55,363 bases of DNA from positions 1 through 55,363 of the forward strand of contig CALXLV010000005.1 of NCBI GenBank assembly GCA_944389295.1, read 5' to 3'. Source of the DNA: an uncultured Spirochaetaceae bacterium (GTDB lineage: Bacteria; Spirochaetota; Spirochaetia; Sphaerochaetales; Sphaerochaetaceae). Positions within the stretch are counted from its first letter, which is position 1, and every line of letters starts with the position of its first letter. Below, one piece after another: positions 16,716 through 24,905 of this stretch. The notes beneath the pieces are model-generated. The model was not told the origin of the DNA, ran no database searches, and worked only from the letters and a program-made list of their open reading frames with translations. Both the position numbers and the translations under genes were made by a program.

Positions 16716-17768
16716 CTAGAAGATGGCCAGGAATATTTTGGCCATTATGAAACTGATGAGACCGCAGCCGGGGAACGTGAATACCCATGTGAGCATCATG
16801 TCCCTGACAACGGAGAAGTTTATTGCATTGAGGCGTCTTGATGCGCCGACGCCCATGATAGCGCTTGTCTTTGTGTGTGTGGTCGATACCGGAATGCCGA
16901 AAAGAGAGGAGAAGAGGAGGCAGATGGATGCCGCGATATCTGCGCTGAATCCCTGGTATTTCTCCAGCTTCACCATATCCATTCCCACCGATCTGATGAT
17001 CTTCTCTCCGCCTACGCTTGTTCCCGCTCCCATAACTACCGAGCATAGAAGCATCAGCCATACGGGAATCAGCACGCCGTGCACGCTTGTCTCTCCGTTT
17101 GCGAAGGCGATTCCGAGAAAGAGCACTCCTATGAATTTCTGTCCGTCCTGAGCTCCGTGCATGAAGCTCATTGCCGCCGCTCCAGCTATCTGTGCATAGG
17201 TGAAGAATGTGTTCGTGCGCCGCCTGTCGAACTTCCGGCAGATGAATATGACGGCCCTGCAGACTAGAAAACCTATGATGAATCCCAGCAGGAGTGACAA
17301 AAATAGCCCGTAGATGACCTTTATCCACTCAGCGCCGTTCACTCCATCAAGACCTCCCTGCGTGGCAATCGCAGCGCCTGTGAGACCTGCGATGAGGCTG
17401 TGGCTTTCGCTCGTGGGGATGCCGAAGTAGGATGCCGCTGTGCTGTAGACAACTATGGAGAAAAGCGATGCGGAAAGGGCCAGAAGCGCCGTCTCGGTAT
17501 GGCTTCCGAAATCGACCATATTGCTTATCGTTGATGCTACGGATGCGTTAATCTTCGTCATTATCAGAACGCCGAGGAAGTTGAATACAGCGCTCATTAT
17601 TATCGCCTGGCGCGGACGAAGGCAGCGCGTCGTGATGCAGGTGGCTATCGCATTGGGGGCATCTGTCCACCCGTTTACGAAGATTACGCCGAGCGTCAGC
17701 AGCACGGTTATCGTCAGTACAGGGGTAGATAGTATCTGCTGGCAGAAGTATCCGAATGAAATGTCCAT
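16716..17768 (-). CDS. pit: Pit-family inorganic phosphate transporter
   Basis: 350 residues from the ATG at 17768, which has GGAGG eleven bases upstream; a GTG six codons earlier would overlap that ribosome binding site. About ten membrane segments. The duplicated PiT signature is clear: GWTDAPNAIA near residue 34 and MHGAQDGQKFIG near 205, the sites that carry phosphate with H+ or a divalent metal complex. The motif PTSESHSLIAG near 120 and its counterpart PVSTTHTKTSAIMG near 305 are also present. A Pho-box-like direct repeat lies about 75-90 bases upstream, suggesting induction by phosphate starvation. Co-transcribed with DUF47. Confidence 0.93.
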   Translation of the reverse strand: MDISFGYFCQQILSTPVLTITVLLTLGVIFVNGWTDAPNAIATCITTRCLRPRQAIIMSAVFNFLGVLIMTKINASVASTISNMVDFGSHTETALLALSASLFSIVVYSTAASYFGIPTSESHSLIAGLTGAAIATQGGLDGVNGAEWIKVIYGLFLSLLLGFIIGFLVCRAVIFICRKFDRRRTNTFFTYAQIAGAAAMSFMHGAQDGQKFIGVLFLGIAFANGETSVHGVLIPVWLMLLCSVVMGAGTSVGGEKIIRSVGMDMVKLEKYQGFSADIAASICLLFSSLFGIPVSTTHTKTSAIMGVGASRRLNAINFSVVRDMMLTWVFTFPGCGLISFIMAKIFLAIF

Positions 17769-17840
17769 CAGGCTGACCACCTCCACATGAATCGTAAAGC
17801 ATGGGTAAAATCCTTGTAAATTATCGGTTATGTTTCAAAG

Positions 17841-17857
17841 TGTTAATAATCTGTTAA
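17841..17857 (-). promoter_or_regulatory. Pho-box-like direct repeat upstream of pit
   Basis: On the minus strand TTAACA (17857-17852), five bases, then TTAACA (17846-17841): an exact 11-base periodic repeat like the PhoP box of Bacillus (TT[ACT]ACA-N5). A weaker AAACAT follows in the next period. A GATAAT that could act as -10 lies about 20 bases further on. Confidence 0.5.
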
Positions 17858-18053
17858 TTCGTATCAGAAACCATCACTTCCGTGACAGGTTCTGCAGTAT
17901 TCCAGCTTTGCTTGAGCGCCCGCATGGAACGCAATCTTAAGCTCTGCACTGCTGTTATTCATATGAGATATGGCTTTGCTTTGCGATATATGCTGAGCAG
18001 TGCAGACATTGACAAAATCGTTTTCTGCATTCATTTTAGGGTTATAGATGAAG

Positions 18054-18115
18054 TCAGCGCCAGAGGAGCGGCTGGAATCATACCAGCCCTTTTCCTTCTG
18101 AGGAGATGCGTTTTC
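18054..18115. repeat. Structured 62-bp repeat, copy A
   Basis: Copy A aligns without gaps to copy B at 18130-18191, with 14 differences in 62 positions. It contains the hairpin GGCTGG-AATCATA-CCAGCC (18070-18088). The loop and the following GAGGAGATGCG are identical in both copies. The two copies lie 76 bases apart, so they are out of frame with each other and are unlikely to be protein repeats. Confidence 0.75.
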
Positions 18116-18129
18116 AGCCACTGCTGAAA

Positions 18130-18191
18130 TCAGTGCCGAGGAAGCGGCCGGAATCATACCGGCCCATTACCTCTCGAGGAGATGCGGCTTC
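18130..18191. repeat. Structured 62-bp repeat, copy B
   Basis: Copy B holds the hairpin GGCCGG-AATCATA-CCGGCC (18146-18164). Relative to copy A one stem pair changes from T-A to C-G on both sides, keeping the helix while the seven-base loop is unchanged. This looks like selection on a nucleic acid fold. The function is unknown. Confidence 0.75.
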
Positions 18192-18592
18192 TTTTTTATG
18201 TCTGCCCAGCCTGCAGTTCCTCAATAAAGCATTCCTCCTTTCAATGCGGAGATTGAATGACATCCCTTTGCAGTTGGTTTCCCCTAATGGGTTGATGTGA
18301 TTCTGTACTGACCCTGTTCAAGAGGCGCAGATGATATCACAGACGGATGGCATATACGCGTATGCTGACGTGATTATGCAGAGCTGCGGGCAGGCTGTTT
18401 TCACTGACTGACATATATCACACGGATGTGGCTGAACCACCGGAAAGCCATGCAGGAACAGGATAGATATATACATGAATTGCGCGGATGCTTTTTTCGC
18501 AGATTCCACAAAGCCTCTGTAACTTTATCCTGATTATGGTTTTGTCCGTGAGAAAACCTTAAAAGACATTGATAAAACATTTTATTCATATT
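18192..18592. other. Intergenic stretch without a supported gene
   Basis: About 400 bases between the repeats and the transporter promoter. All frames are broken by stops within about 65 codons and no open frame has a ribosome binding site. No RNA gene or clear inverted repeat is seen. Together with 17864-18157, where a 97-codon minus-strand frame exists, the region may be gene debris. Confidence 0.5.
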
Positions 18593-18625
18593 TCTGCAAA
18601 ATTATGCATTGAATATGCATACATA
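18593..18625 (+). promoter_or_regulatory. Pair of ARG-box-like sites before the amino acid transporter operon
   Basis: Two adjacent cores follow TGNAW-N4-ATNCA: TGCAAAATTATGCA (18595-18608, one mismatch) and TGAATATGCATACA (18610-18623, full match to TGNAT-N4-ATNCA). The second ends just before the -35 hexamer, at nearly the same distance from the -10 as the site in front of argC. ArgR control is an inference. Confidence 0.45.
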
Positions 18626-18628
18626 GTA

Positions 18629-18657
18629 TTAACATACAGCAGTGTAACCGCTATTAT
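18629..18657 (+). promoter_or_regulatory. Sigma-70 promoter of the liv-type operon
   Basis: TTAACA (18629-18634), a 17-base spacer and TATTAT (18652-18657), each one mismatch from consensus. The start codon is at 18687, preceded by AAGGAGG. Confidence 0.75.
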
Positions 18658-18686
18658 GGCGTTATATCCGATATCAAGGAGGTAGC

Positions 18687-19859
18687 ATGAAAAGAATACT
18701 GTTAATGGTTCTTGTTGTGCTCGCGGTTCTTCTTCCTCTTTCTGCCGGCGGCAGCGGCGAGAAGGAGAACACAGTCAGAATCGGTGTCTTTGAACCGGCA
18801 TCGGGCGACAATGGGGCAGGCGGAAAGCAGGAGACCCTCGGTATCCAGTATGCACAGTCCCTTACCCCCACGGTGGATATCAACGGCACGACATACAATG
18901 TTGAGCTGGTTCTCGCAGATAATGAGAGCTCAAACGACAGAGCCGCGACGGCAGCCTCAATGCTGGTCAATGAGGATGTCTCCGTTGTCCTCGGCTCCTA
19001 CGGCTCCGCTGTATCGATTGCGGGCAGCGATATCTTCCGCGCCGCGGGAGTGCCTGTCATCGGCGTCACATGCACGAATCCCCAGATCACGGAAGGAAAC
19101 ACGCACTATTTCCGCATATGCTTCCTTGACCCGTTCCAGGGCACGGTACTTGCTGATTACGCCTACAACACACTTGGCGCACGCACCGCTTACTGTCTTG
19201 CGAAACTCGGTGACGACTATTCCAGCGGACTGGTGAACTACTTCGTGGAGGAGTTTGAAAGGCTTGGCGGCAAATGCATCATGGAGACTTTCCCTGACGG
19301 CAACAGCGATTTCACATCCTACATCGCCAACGCGCGCAACAGCGGAGCGGAAGTATTCTTCTCTCCGACATCTACAGAGGCTGCGCAGCTGATCATCGAC
19401 CAGTCATCCAGCCAGGGCCTGCCCATCCCCATCCTCGCCGGTGACACTTGGGATTCCAATGTCATACTGCAGGCTGCAAAAGGCAAGGACGTCGACATCA
19501 CAGTCACGACATTCTACCCGGAAGGCGCCGACCCTGAGTTCGACAACGGTTTCAAGGCCTGGGTCAACGCGGAGCCCGCACGCCTTGCCAACAATGGCGG
19601 CGACGATACTGTAGCCGCAGTGACGGCGATGGGTTTCGATGCCTACAACTTTGCGCTCCAGGCGATCAGAAACGCAGGTTCCTCCGATCCGGCGGATGTC
19701 ATGGCTGCAATCTGGGACACTGAAATTGACGGAGTCACAGGGCACATAGCACTGGAGCCTGTAAACGGCGATGCTATCCGCAATACCGTCTATGTAAAAC
19801 ACTGCAACACCGAAACGGGAGCCTGGGATGCGCTGCCGGCGGTAGTCGTAGGAGAATAA
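18687..19859 (+). CDS. livJ: Amino acid ABC transporter substrate-binding protein, LivJ type
   Basis: 390 residues, beginning with a signal peptide (about 1-20) that ends near LPLSAGG and lacks a lipobox cysteine, so the mature protein should be free in the periplasm. The fold is that of type I periplasmic binding proteins (Peripla_BP_6): IGVFEPASGDNGAGGKQE at the N-terminus, LVLADNESSNDRAATAASMLV near 72 and GSYGSAVSIAG near 109. LivJ homologues bind leucine, isoleucine or valine, but the family also includes urea, amide and other amino acid binders. First gene of a complete five-gene ABC operon with a strong promoter. ARG-box-like sites upstream make arginine-linked control worth considering. 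Confidence 0.88.
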   Translation: MKRILLMVLVVLAVLLPLSAGGSGEKENTVRIGVFEPASGDNGAGGKQETLGIQYAQSLTPTVDINGTTYNVELVLADNESSNDRAATAASMLVNEDVSVVLGSYGSAVSIAGSDIFRAAGVPVIGVTCTNPQITEGNTHYFRICFLDPFQGTVLADYAYNTLGARTAYCLAKLGDDYSSGLVNYFVEEFERLGGKCIMETFPDGNSDFTSYIANARNSGAEVFFSPTSTEAAQLIIDQSSSQGLPIPILAGDTWDSNVILQAAKGKDVDITVTTFYPEGADPEFDNGFKAWVNAEPARLANNGGDDTVAAVTAMGFDAYNFALQAIRNAGSSDPADVMAAIWDTEIDGVTGHIALEPVNGDAIRNTVYVKHCNTETGAWDALPAVVVGE

Positions 19860-19907
19860 ACCTAATCATTACGCGGCAGGGTTTCCTGCCGCAGTCCAAG
19901 GAGCATT

Positions 19908-20822
19908 ATGGCCGGGTTCTTCCACGATAATCTCTCATATTTCCTCTCAGGAATCTCTGTAGGAGGGCAGTATGCGCTCATCGCCATCGGTTATACGATG
20001 GTCTACGGAATTCTGCGTCTGATCAACTTCGCTCATGGCGATGTATTCATGTGCGCGGGGCTGGTGATGGTTTATTTTTCCTCCTCGTTCCCGTTCACCA
20101 TTTCCATACCGCTTGTCATCATTGCCACGGTGCTGCTGGGGTTCTTTATTGAGCGTGTCGCCTACAGACCGCTGCGGTCGGCCCCGCGCATGTCGGTGAT
20201 GATCAGCGCGATCGGTGTCTCGTATCTGCTGCAGAACGCCGCACTTTATTTCACCGGCGGGCTGGCGAAGGTCTATCCTTCCATCCCGTTCCTCTCCGAC
20301 ACCGTGGTTATCTGGGATGCGACGACCAAGATGGTCACACTCGTGACACCATTCCTGACGATCGCGCTGGTGATAGTGCTGACCCTGCTGATAAAGCATA
20401 CTAAGACAGGCATGGCTATGAGGGCTGTCTCCCGTGATTTCGAGACCAGTCAGCTCATGGGCATAAAGATAAACAGCGTGATTTCCATGACCTTTGTCAT
20501 TGGATCTCTGCTCGCCGCGGTGGCCTCGCTGCTCTATTTTACCAACTACGCCTCGGTGACCCCGACCAGCGGCAGCATGCCCGGCCTCAAAGCGTTCGTC
20601 GCCGCTGTGTTCGGAGGAATTGGCAGCATACCTGGTGCTGTCATAGGCGGTTTCATCATCGGTATCTGCGAGAACATCATCAGAGGCGGTTCCTCCATCT
20701 TCAATATTCCCGGTACGGGATGGACGACATTCTCCGACGCATTCACGTTTGCCTTTCTGATTGTCATTCTCGTCGTCAAGCCCACCGGGCTTTTCGGTGA
20801 GAAAGCTGTGGACAAGGTGTAG
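19908..20822 (+). CDS. livH: ABC transporter permease, LivH type
   Basis: 304 residues with about eight membrane segments. Typical of LivH: GISVGGQYALIAIGYTMVYGILRLINFAHGD near the N-terminus (family block spread over residues 14-44) and the EAA-like cytoplasmic loop near FETSQLMGIKINSVISMTF. It forms half of the membrane pore of the branched-chain-type importer together with livM. It follows livJ by 48 bases containing an AAGGAGC ribosome binding site, and precedes livM by eight bases. Leucine codons are mostly CTG here, slightly unlike many neighbouring genes, which favour CTT and CTC. Confidence 0.92.
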   Translation: MAGFFHDNLSYFLSGISVGGQYALIAIGYTMVYGILRLINFAHGDVFMCAGLVMVYFSSSFPFTISIPLVIIATVLLGFFIERVAYRPLRSAPRMSVMISAIGVSYLLQNAALYFTGGLAKVYPSIPFLSDTVVIWDATTKMVTLVTPFLTIALVIVLTLLIKHTKTGMAMRAVSRDFETSQLMGIKINSVISMTFVIGSLLAAVASLLYFTNYASVTPTSGSMPGLKAFVAAVFGGIGSIPGAVIGGFIIGICENIIRGGSSIFNIPGTGWTTFSDAFTFAFLIVILVVKPTGLFGEKAVDKV

Positions 20823-20830
20823 GAGGGCAT

Positions 20831-21949
20831 ATGAACAGGGAAAAGAGAAACAGGCTCATTGTCATCTGGGTAGGAGTTGCCGCAGTATATCTGGCGGTGC
20901 TTATCTGCGAGCTGACGCTGCGTCCGACCGCTATGCTTCTTACAGTGCTGAAGAAGGGAGCGATATACTCGCTGGTGGCGGTCTCGATGAACCTTCTCAA
21001 CGGTTTCACCGGACTTTTCTCGCTGGGGCAGGCGGGGTTCATGCTCATCGGAGCTTATACCTACGCCATACTCACGATGCCCAGTGAGGTTAAGACATCA
21101 CAGTCGGTGTACAAGTATTACGAGTGTTTCATCACATTCGACACAGGCGTCTTTGCGGGACTGCTTGCCGCCGGACTGATAGCCGCGCTCTTCGCGTTTC
21201 TGATCGGCTGGCCCGTGCTGCGTCTGAAGTCGGATTATCTGGCTATCGCGACACTGGGGTTTGCGGAGATCATCAGAGCTATCTGTCAGTGGGATGTTCT
21301 GGGACCGGTAACGAACGGAGCGAACCTTCTCCGTTCATACATCGACCTGACGCGGGTGATAATACCGTTCACGGATATACCTTTTCCGCCGACACTCTTC
21401 GTTTTCATCGTCTCCGGCGTCTGTATCCTGCTGATCGTGCTTTTGATAAACTCCTCATACGGCAGGGCGTTTAAGGCTATCAGGGATGATGAGACAGCGG
21501 CTGAAGCGATGGGTATAAACCTCTTCCGGCATAAGGAGCTGTCGTTTGTTATCTCCTCCTTCTTTGCCGGTGTTTCGGGGGCGCTGCTGGCTATGTTCCA
21601 ATATACGGTACAGGCACAGCAGTTCAAGACAATGATGACTTATGAGATTCTGCTTATTGTCGTCATAGGCGGCATAGGCTCCATCTCAGGTTCCTGCATA
21701 GCCTCATTCCTGTACATCACGCTTTCGGAGTGGTGGCTCAGAGGACTGGACATGGGTACGTTCCTCGGCATCAACGCGCCCGGAATCTTCCGTTCCGGTT
21801 TCCGCAAGCTCGTCTTTTCCTTGATCATCATGGTGATCGTGCTATTCTTCTCGCGCGGCATAATGGGGGATAAGGAGCTGTCGCTGACGCGGATGCGCCT
21901 GGCGTTCAGAAGGGCCTCATCCCGGTTAAGGAAGGAGGCGCACTCATGA
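20831..21949 (+). CDS. livM: ABC transporter permease, LivM type
   Basis: 372 residues, about ten membrane segments, of the BPD_transp_2 family. The start has GGAGG in front. Family marks are SLVAVSMNLLNGFTGLFSLGQAGFM spread over 51-75, a conserved DYLAIATLGFAEI near 138 and the coupling loop AFKAIRDDETAAEAMGIN near 215. LivM pairs with LivH as the second pore subunit. The C-terminus carries a basic cytoplasmic tail of about 25 residues (RMRLAFRRASSRLRKEAHS) that overlaps the start of livG by four bases, so translation of the two is probably coupled. Confidence 0.92.
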   Translation: MNREKRNRLIVIWVGVAAVYLAVLICELTLRPTAMLLTVLKKGAIYSLVAVSMNLLNGFTGLFSLGQAGFMLIGAYTYAILTMPSEVKTSQSVYKYYECFITFDTGVFAGLLAAGLIAALFAFLIGWPVLRLKSDYLAIATLGFAEIIRAICQWDVLGPVTNGANLLRSYIDLTRVIIPFTDIPFPPTLFVFIVSGVCILLIVLLINSSYGRAFKAIRDDETAAEAMGINLFRHKELSFVISSFFAGVSGALLAMFQYTVQAQQFKTMMTYEILLIVVIGGIGSISGSCIASFLYITLSEWWLRGLDMGTFLGINAPGIFRSGFRKLVFSLIIMVIVLFFSRGIMGDKELSLTRMRLAFRRASSRLRKEAHS

Positions 21950-22791
21950 ACAGCATACTTGAACTTCGCAATGTGACGATGCAGTTCGGCGGTGTTGTCG
22001 CTGTCAATGATTTCTCGATGCACATCGAGGAAGGTGAGATCGTGGCGCTCATCGGCCCCAATGGTGCCGGCAAGACAACGGCGTTCAACTGCATAACAGG
22101 TGTGTACGAGCCGACCAACGGCGAGATACTCTACCGCGGTCACACTATAGCTGTCAGCCATCCTCGCGGCAGGATGCGCAGGAATTACGGCGGTGCCCAC
22201 GGCGACTTATATACCTCACGGCGGGTGATCAGCCCGTCGCCAGATGAGATTACGCGGCTGGGAATTGCGAGGACGTTCCAGAACATCAGACTCTTCAAGA
22301 GCATGACGGTCTATGACAATGTGCTTACAGCCATGCACCTCAGGGCGCGCCAGAATGTTTTCTCCGCTGTTTTCCGCATCAGCTGGAAGGAGGAGAGACG
22401 CATGCGCGAGGAGACGGAGAGGCTGCTGAAGGAGCAGGATCTCTACCAGTACCGCGATGAAAAGGCGACCAGCCTGCCATACGGCAAGCAGCGGCGTCTT
22501 GAGATTGCGAGGGCGCTTGCCACAGAGCCGGAGCTGCTGCTGCTCGATGAGCCCGCCGCCGGCATGAATCCGCAGGAGACGCGTGAACTGAGCGCTTTTA
22601 TCAAGGAGATAAAGGAGCGGTATTCCCTCTCCGTATTCATGATCGAACATCATATGGATCTGGTGATGGATATCTCGGACAGAATATATGTGCTGGATTT
22701 CGGTTCTCCCATAGCTGAGGGTACTCCGGAGGAGATTCAGAAGAACCAGCGCGTCATAGATGCGTATCTGGGGGTGAGAGACGATGTTTGA
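21946..22791 (+). CDS. livG: ABC transporter ATP-binding protein, LivG type
   Basis: 281 residues. Walker A GPNGAGKTT near 37, an LPYGKQRRLEIARAL signature near 173 (the LivG form of the ABC signature, with Lys instead of the usual Gln/Gly order) and Walker B LLLLDEPAAGMN near 197, followed by the switch histidine in FMIEHHMDLVM. LivG proteins are usually about 255 residues; the extra length is an insertion of about 25 residues (SHPRGRMRRNYGGAHG and following) before the conserved TRLGIARTFQNIRLF block. With LivF it energises import. It overlaps livM by four bases and livF by eight. Confidence 0.93.
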   Translation: MNSILELRNVTMQFGGVVAVNDFSMHIEEGEIVALIGPNGAGKTTAFNCITGVYEPTNGEILYRGHTIAVSHPRGRMRRNYGGAHGDLYTSRRVISPSPDEITRLGIARTFQNIRLFKSMTVYDNVLTAMHLRARQNVFSAVFRISWKEERRMREETERLLKEQDLYQYRDEKATSLPYGKQRRLEIARALATEPELLLLDEPAAGMNPQETRELSAFIKEIKERYSLSVFMIEHHMDLVMDISDRIYVLDFGSPIAEGTPEEIQKNQRVIDAYLGVRDDV

Positions 22792-23482
22792 GGTCAGAGG
22801 ACTTTCCGTCAGTTATGGCGGCATAGAGGCGGTCAGGGATATATCATTCTCGGTGGAGGAGGGAAAGATTGTCACCCTTATCGGGGCGAACGGAGCCGGA
22901 AAGAGTACTACGCTGCGGACCATTGCGGGACTGGTCAGGCCCAGAAGCGGGAAGATTGTATTCGACGGCGAGGATATCACCGGGAAGTCTCCTGCCTATA
23001 TCGTCAGCCGCGGCATCACTCTGGTGCCGGAAGGGCGGAAGATTTTCCCCGATCTGACGGTGATGGAGAACCTCCGTATCGGTGCCTATCTTCGCAAGGA
23101 CAATATCGACAGCGACATCGAGAGGGTGTTCTCGCTCTTCCCGAGGCTGAAGGAACGGAGCTGGCAGTACGGAGGCACTCTCTCCGGAGGTGAGCAGCAG
23201 ATGCTTGCTGTGGGGCGGGCACTGATGTCGAAGCCGAAGATCATGATGATGGACGAGCCTTCGCTGGGACTGGCCCCGCTTGTCGTCCGTGACATCTTCT
23301 CCATCATCAGAGAAGTCAATAAGGATGGTGTGACGATACTGCTTGTGGAGCAGAACGCCAACATGGCCCTGCAGATCGCGGATACCGGCTATGTGATGGA
23401 AACCGGTGTGATAACCCTATCAGGCAAAGGCAGCGAGCTCATTGCCAATCAGGATGTACGGCGGGCCTATCTCGGTAATTGA
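22784..23482 (+). CDS. livF: ABC transporter ATP-binding protein, LivF type
   Basis: 232 residues, the standard length. Walker A GANGAGKST near 37, the ABC signature LSGGEQQMLAVGRALMS near 134, Walker B IMMMDEPSLGLAP near 156 and the switch histidine replaced by Gln in LLVEQN, which is normal for LivF. It completes the two-ATPase, two-permease importer. The last gene of the operon; no clear terminator is seen in the 50 bases before the MATE gene, so some read-through is possible. Confidence 0.94.
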   Translation: MFEVRGLSVSYGGIEAVRDISFSVEEGKIVTLIGANGAGKSTTLRTIAGLVRPRSGKIVFDGEDITGKSPAYIVSRGITLVPEGRKIFPDLTVMENLRIGAYLRKDNIDSDIERVFSLFPRLKERSWQYGGTLSGGEQQMLAVGRALMSKPKIMMMDEPSLGLAPLVVRDIFSIIREVNKDGVTILLVEQNANMALQIADTGYVMETGVITLSGKGSELIANQDVRRAYLGN

Positions 23483-23534
23483 AATCTCCGTGTTTGCCGC
23501 TTCTCTTTTATGGGAAAGCGGCTAATATGGATTT

Positions 23535-24905
23535 GTGAGAAAACTTTCGGCGGAAGATAAATTCAGGCAGATGACGGAGACTCCGGTGCGGCGGCTGATA
23601 ACCGTTCTCGCAGTTCCGACAGTCATAAGCAACCTTATTTCGACTCTGTACAATGCAGCGGACACATTCTTCGTCGGACAGATATCGACAAGCGCATCGG
23701 CCGCGGTCGGAGTGGCGCTCTCGCTTCAGTCTGTTATACAGGCGATAGGATTCTTCTTCGGGCAGGGGAGCGGGAACAATATGTCCAGACAGCTCGGACA
23801 TCACGATGAAAAGACTGCGGAGATACTGGCCTCTACGGGATTCTTCACATCATTCATACTCTCTTTCATCCTCATGGTTCCCTGCCTGATCTTCCTCCGT
23901 CCTCTCTCCGTTTTCCTCGGCTCTTCGGAGACGATACTGCCGTATGCCGAGGACTATATGTTCTACATTCTTCTTTCGTCCCCGTTCATGGCATCGTCTC
24001 TGGTTCTCAATAACCAGCTGCGCTTTGAAGGCAATTCATTCTACTCGATGATAGGGCTTACCGTGGGCGGAATCCTCAATCTCTTCCTCGATCCTCTCTT
24101 CATCTTTGTATTCGGAATGGGGATAACGGGTGCGGCCGTCGCCACTGCGATAAGCCAGATAGTCAGCTTCACGATCCTCCTTGTTCTCTCGGAGTGCATC
24201 GGCACGGTGCGCATCAGATGGAGCTCGTTCCGTCCGTCGGCGAGGATGTTCTCAATGATAATGAACGGAGGCTTGCCCTCGCTCTGCAGGCAGAGCGTTG
24301 CAAGCGTCGCGATGATAAGCCTCAACAATGCGGCCCTTCCGTTCGGAGATGCCGCGATCGCGGCAATGGCGATAGTCAACAAGATTGGGAACTTCACAAA
24401 CTCTGTGCTTATCGGAGTGGGGCAGGGATACCAGCCTGTGTGCGGCTACAACTACGGAGCGGGGCTTTACGGCCGCGTGAAGGAAGGTTTCTGGTTCTGC
24501 GTGAGATCAATGTCAGTATTCCTCATTGTCCTCGCCGTCATAGAGTACATCTTCGCATCTCCTTTCGTCGGATTCTTCCGCGACGGAGATGCCGCCGTTA
24601 TAGAGATAGGTGCGGCAGCGCTGCGGCTGAGGTGCTTCACCCTCGTGCTCTCTGCGTGGATGATGATAGGCAACATGCTGCTGCAGACTACGGGAAAGAT
24701 GTGGCGGGCTTCCATACTTGGTTTCTTGCGTCAGGGCATCATACTGATACCCCTTGTCTGGATTCTCCCTCCGTTCATGGGCATCTGGGGCATACAGATC
24801 GCTCAGCCTCTCGCCGACCTCATCTCGTTTGTCATCTCGATCCCGATGACTATGTCAGTTGTGAGATGGATGGACAAGGCCGGAAAAGAACAGGCTCAGA
24901 TATAA
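23535..24905 (+). CDS. MATE-family efflux transporter (fourth of four)
   Basis: 456 residues with about twelve membrane segments. The start is GTG at 23535: an ATG eight bases earlier is out of frame and the protein reads RKLSAEDKFRQMTETPVRRLI, the usual soluble tail of MATE/DinF-like pumps. Family features include STLYNAADTFFVGQIST near 33 and the second-half LLQTTGKMWRASILGFLRQGI near 382. It differs from the other three pumps in this window, lacking their DRxxIGH motif, so it belongs to another branch (closer to the VmrA/NorM-like group). A TAATAT ends six bases before the GTG with no ribosome binding site. Its end overlaps a convergent lipoprotein gene by ten bases. Confidence 0.88.
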   Translation: MRKLSAEDKFRQMTETPVRRLITVLAVPTVISNLISTLYNAADTFFVGQISTSASAAVGVALSLQSVIQAIGFFFGQGSGNNMSRQLGHHDEKTAEILASTGFFTSFILSFILMVPCLIFLRPLSVFLGSSETILPYAEDYMFYILLSSPFMASSLVLNNQLRFEGNSFYSMIGLTVGGILNLFLDPLFIFVFGMGITGAAVATAISQIVSFTILLVLSECIGTVRIRWSSFRPSARMFSMIMNGGLPSLCRQSVASVAMISLNNAALPFGDAAIAAMAIVNKIGNFTNSVLIGVGQGYQPVCGYNYGAGLYGRVKEGFWFCVRSMSVFLIVLAVIEYIFASPFVGFFRDGDAAVIEIGAAALRLRCFTLVLSAWMMIGNMLLQTTGKMWRASILGFLRQGIILIPLVWILPPFMGIWGIQIAQPLADLISFVISIPMTMSVVRWMDKAGKEQAQI

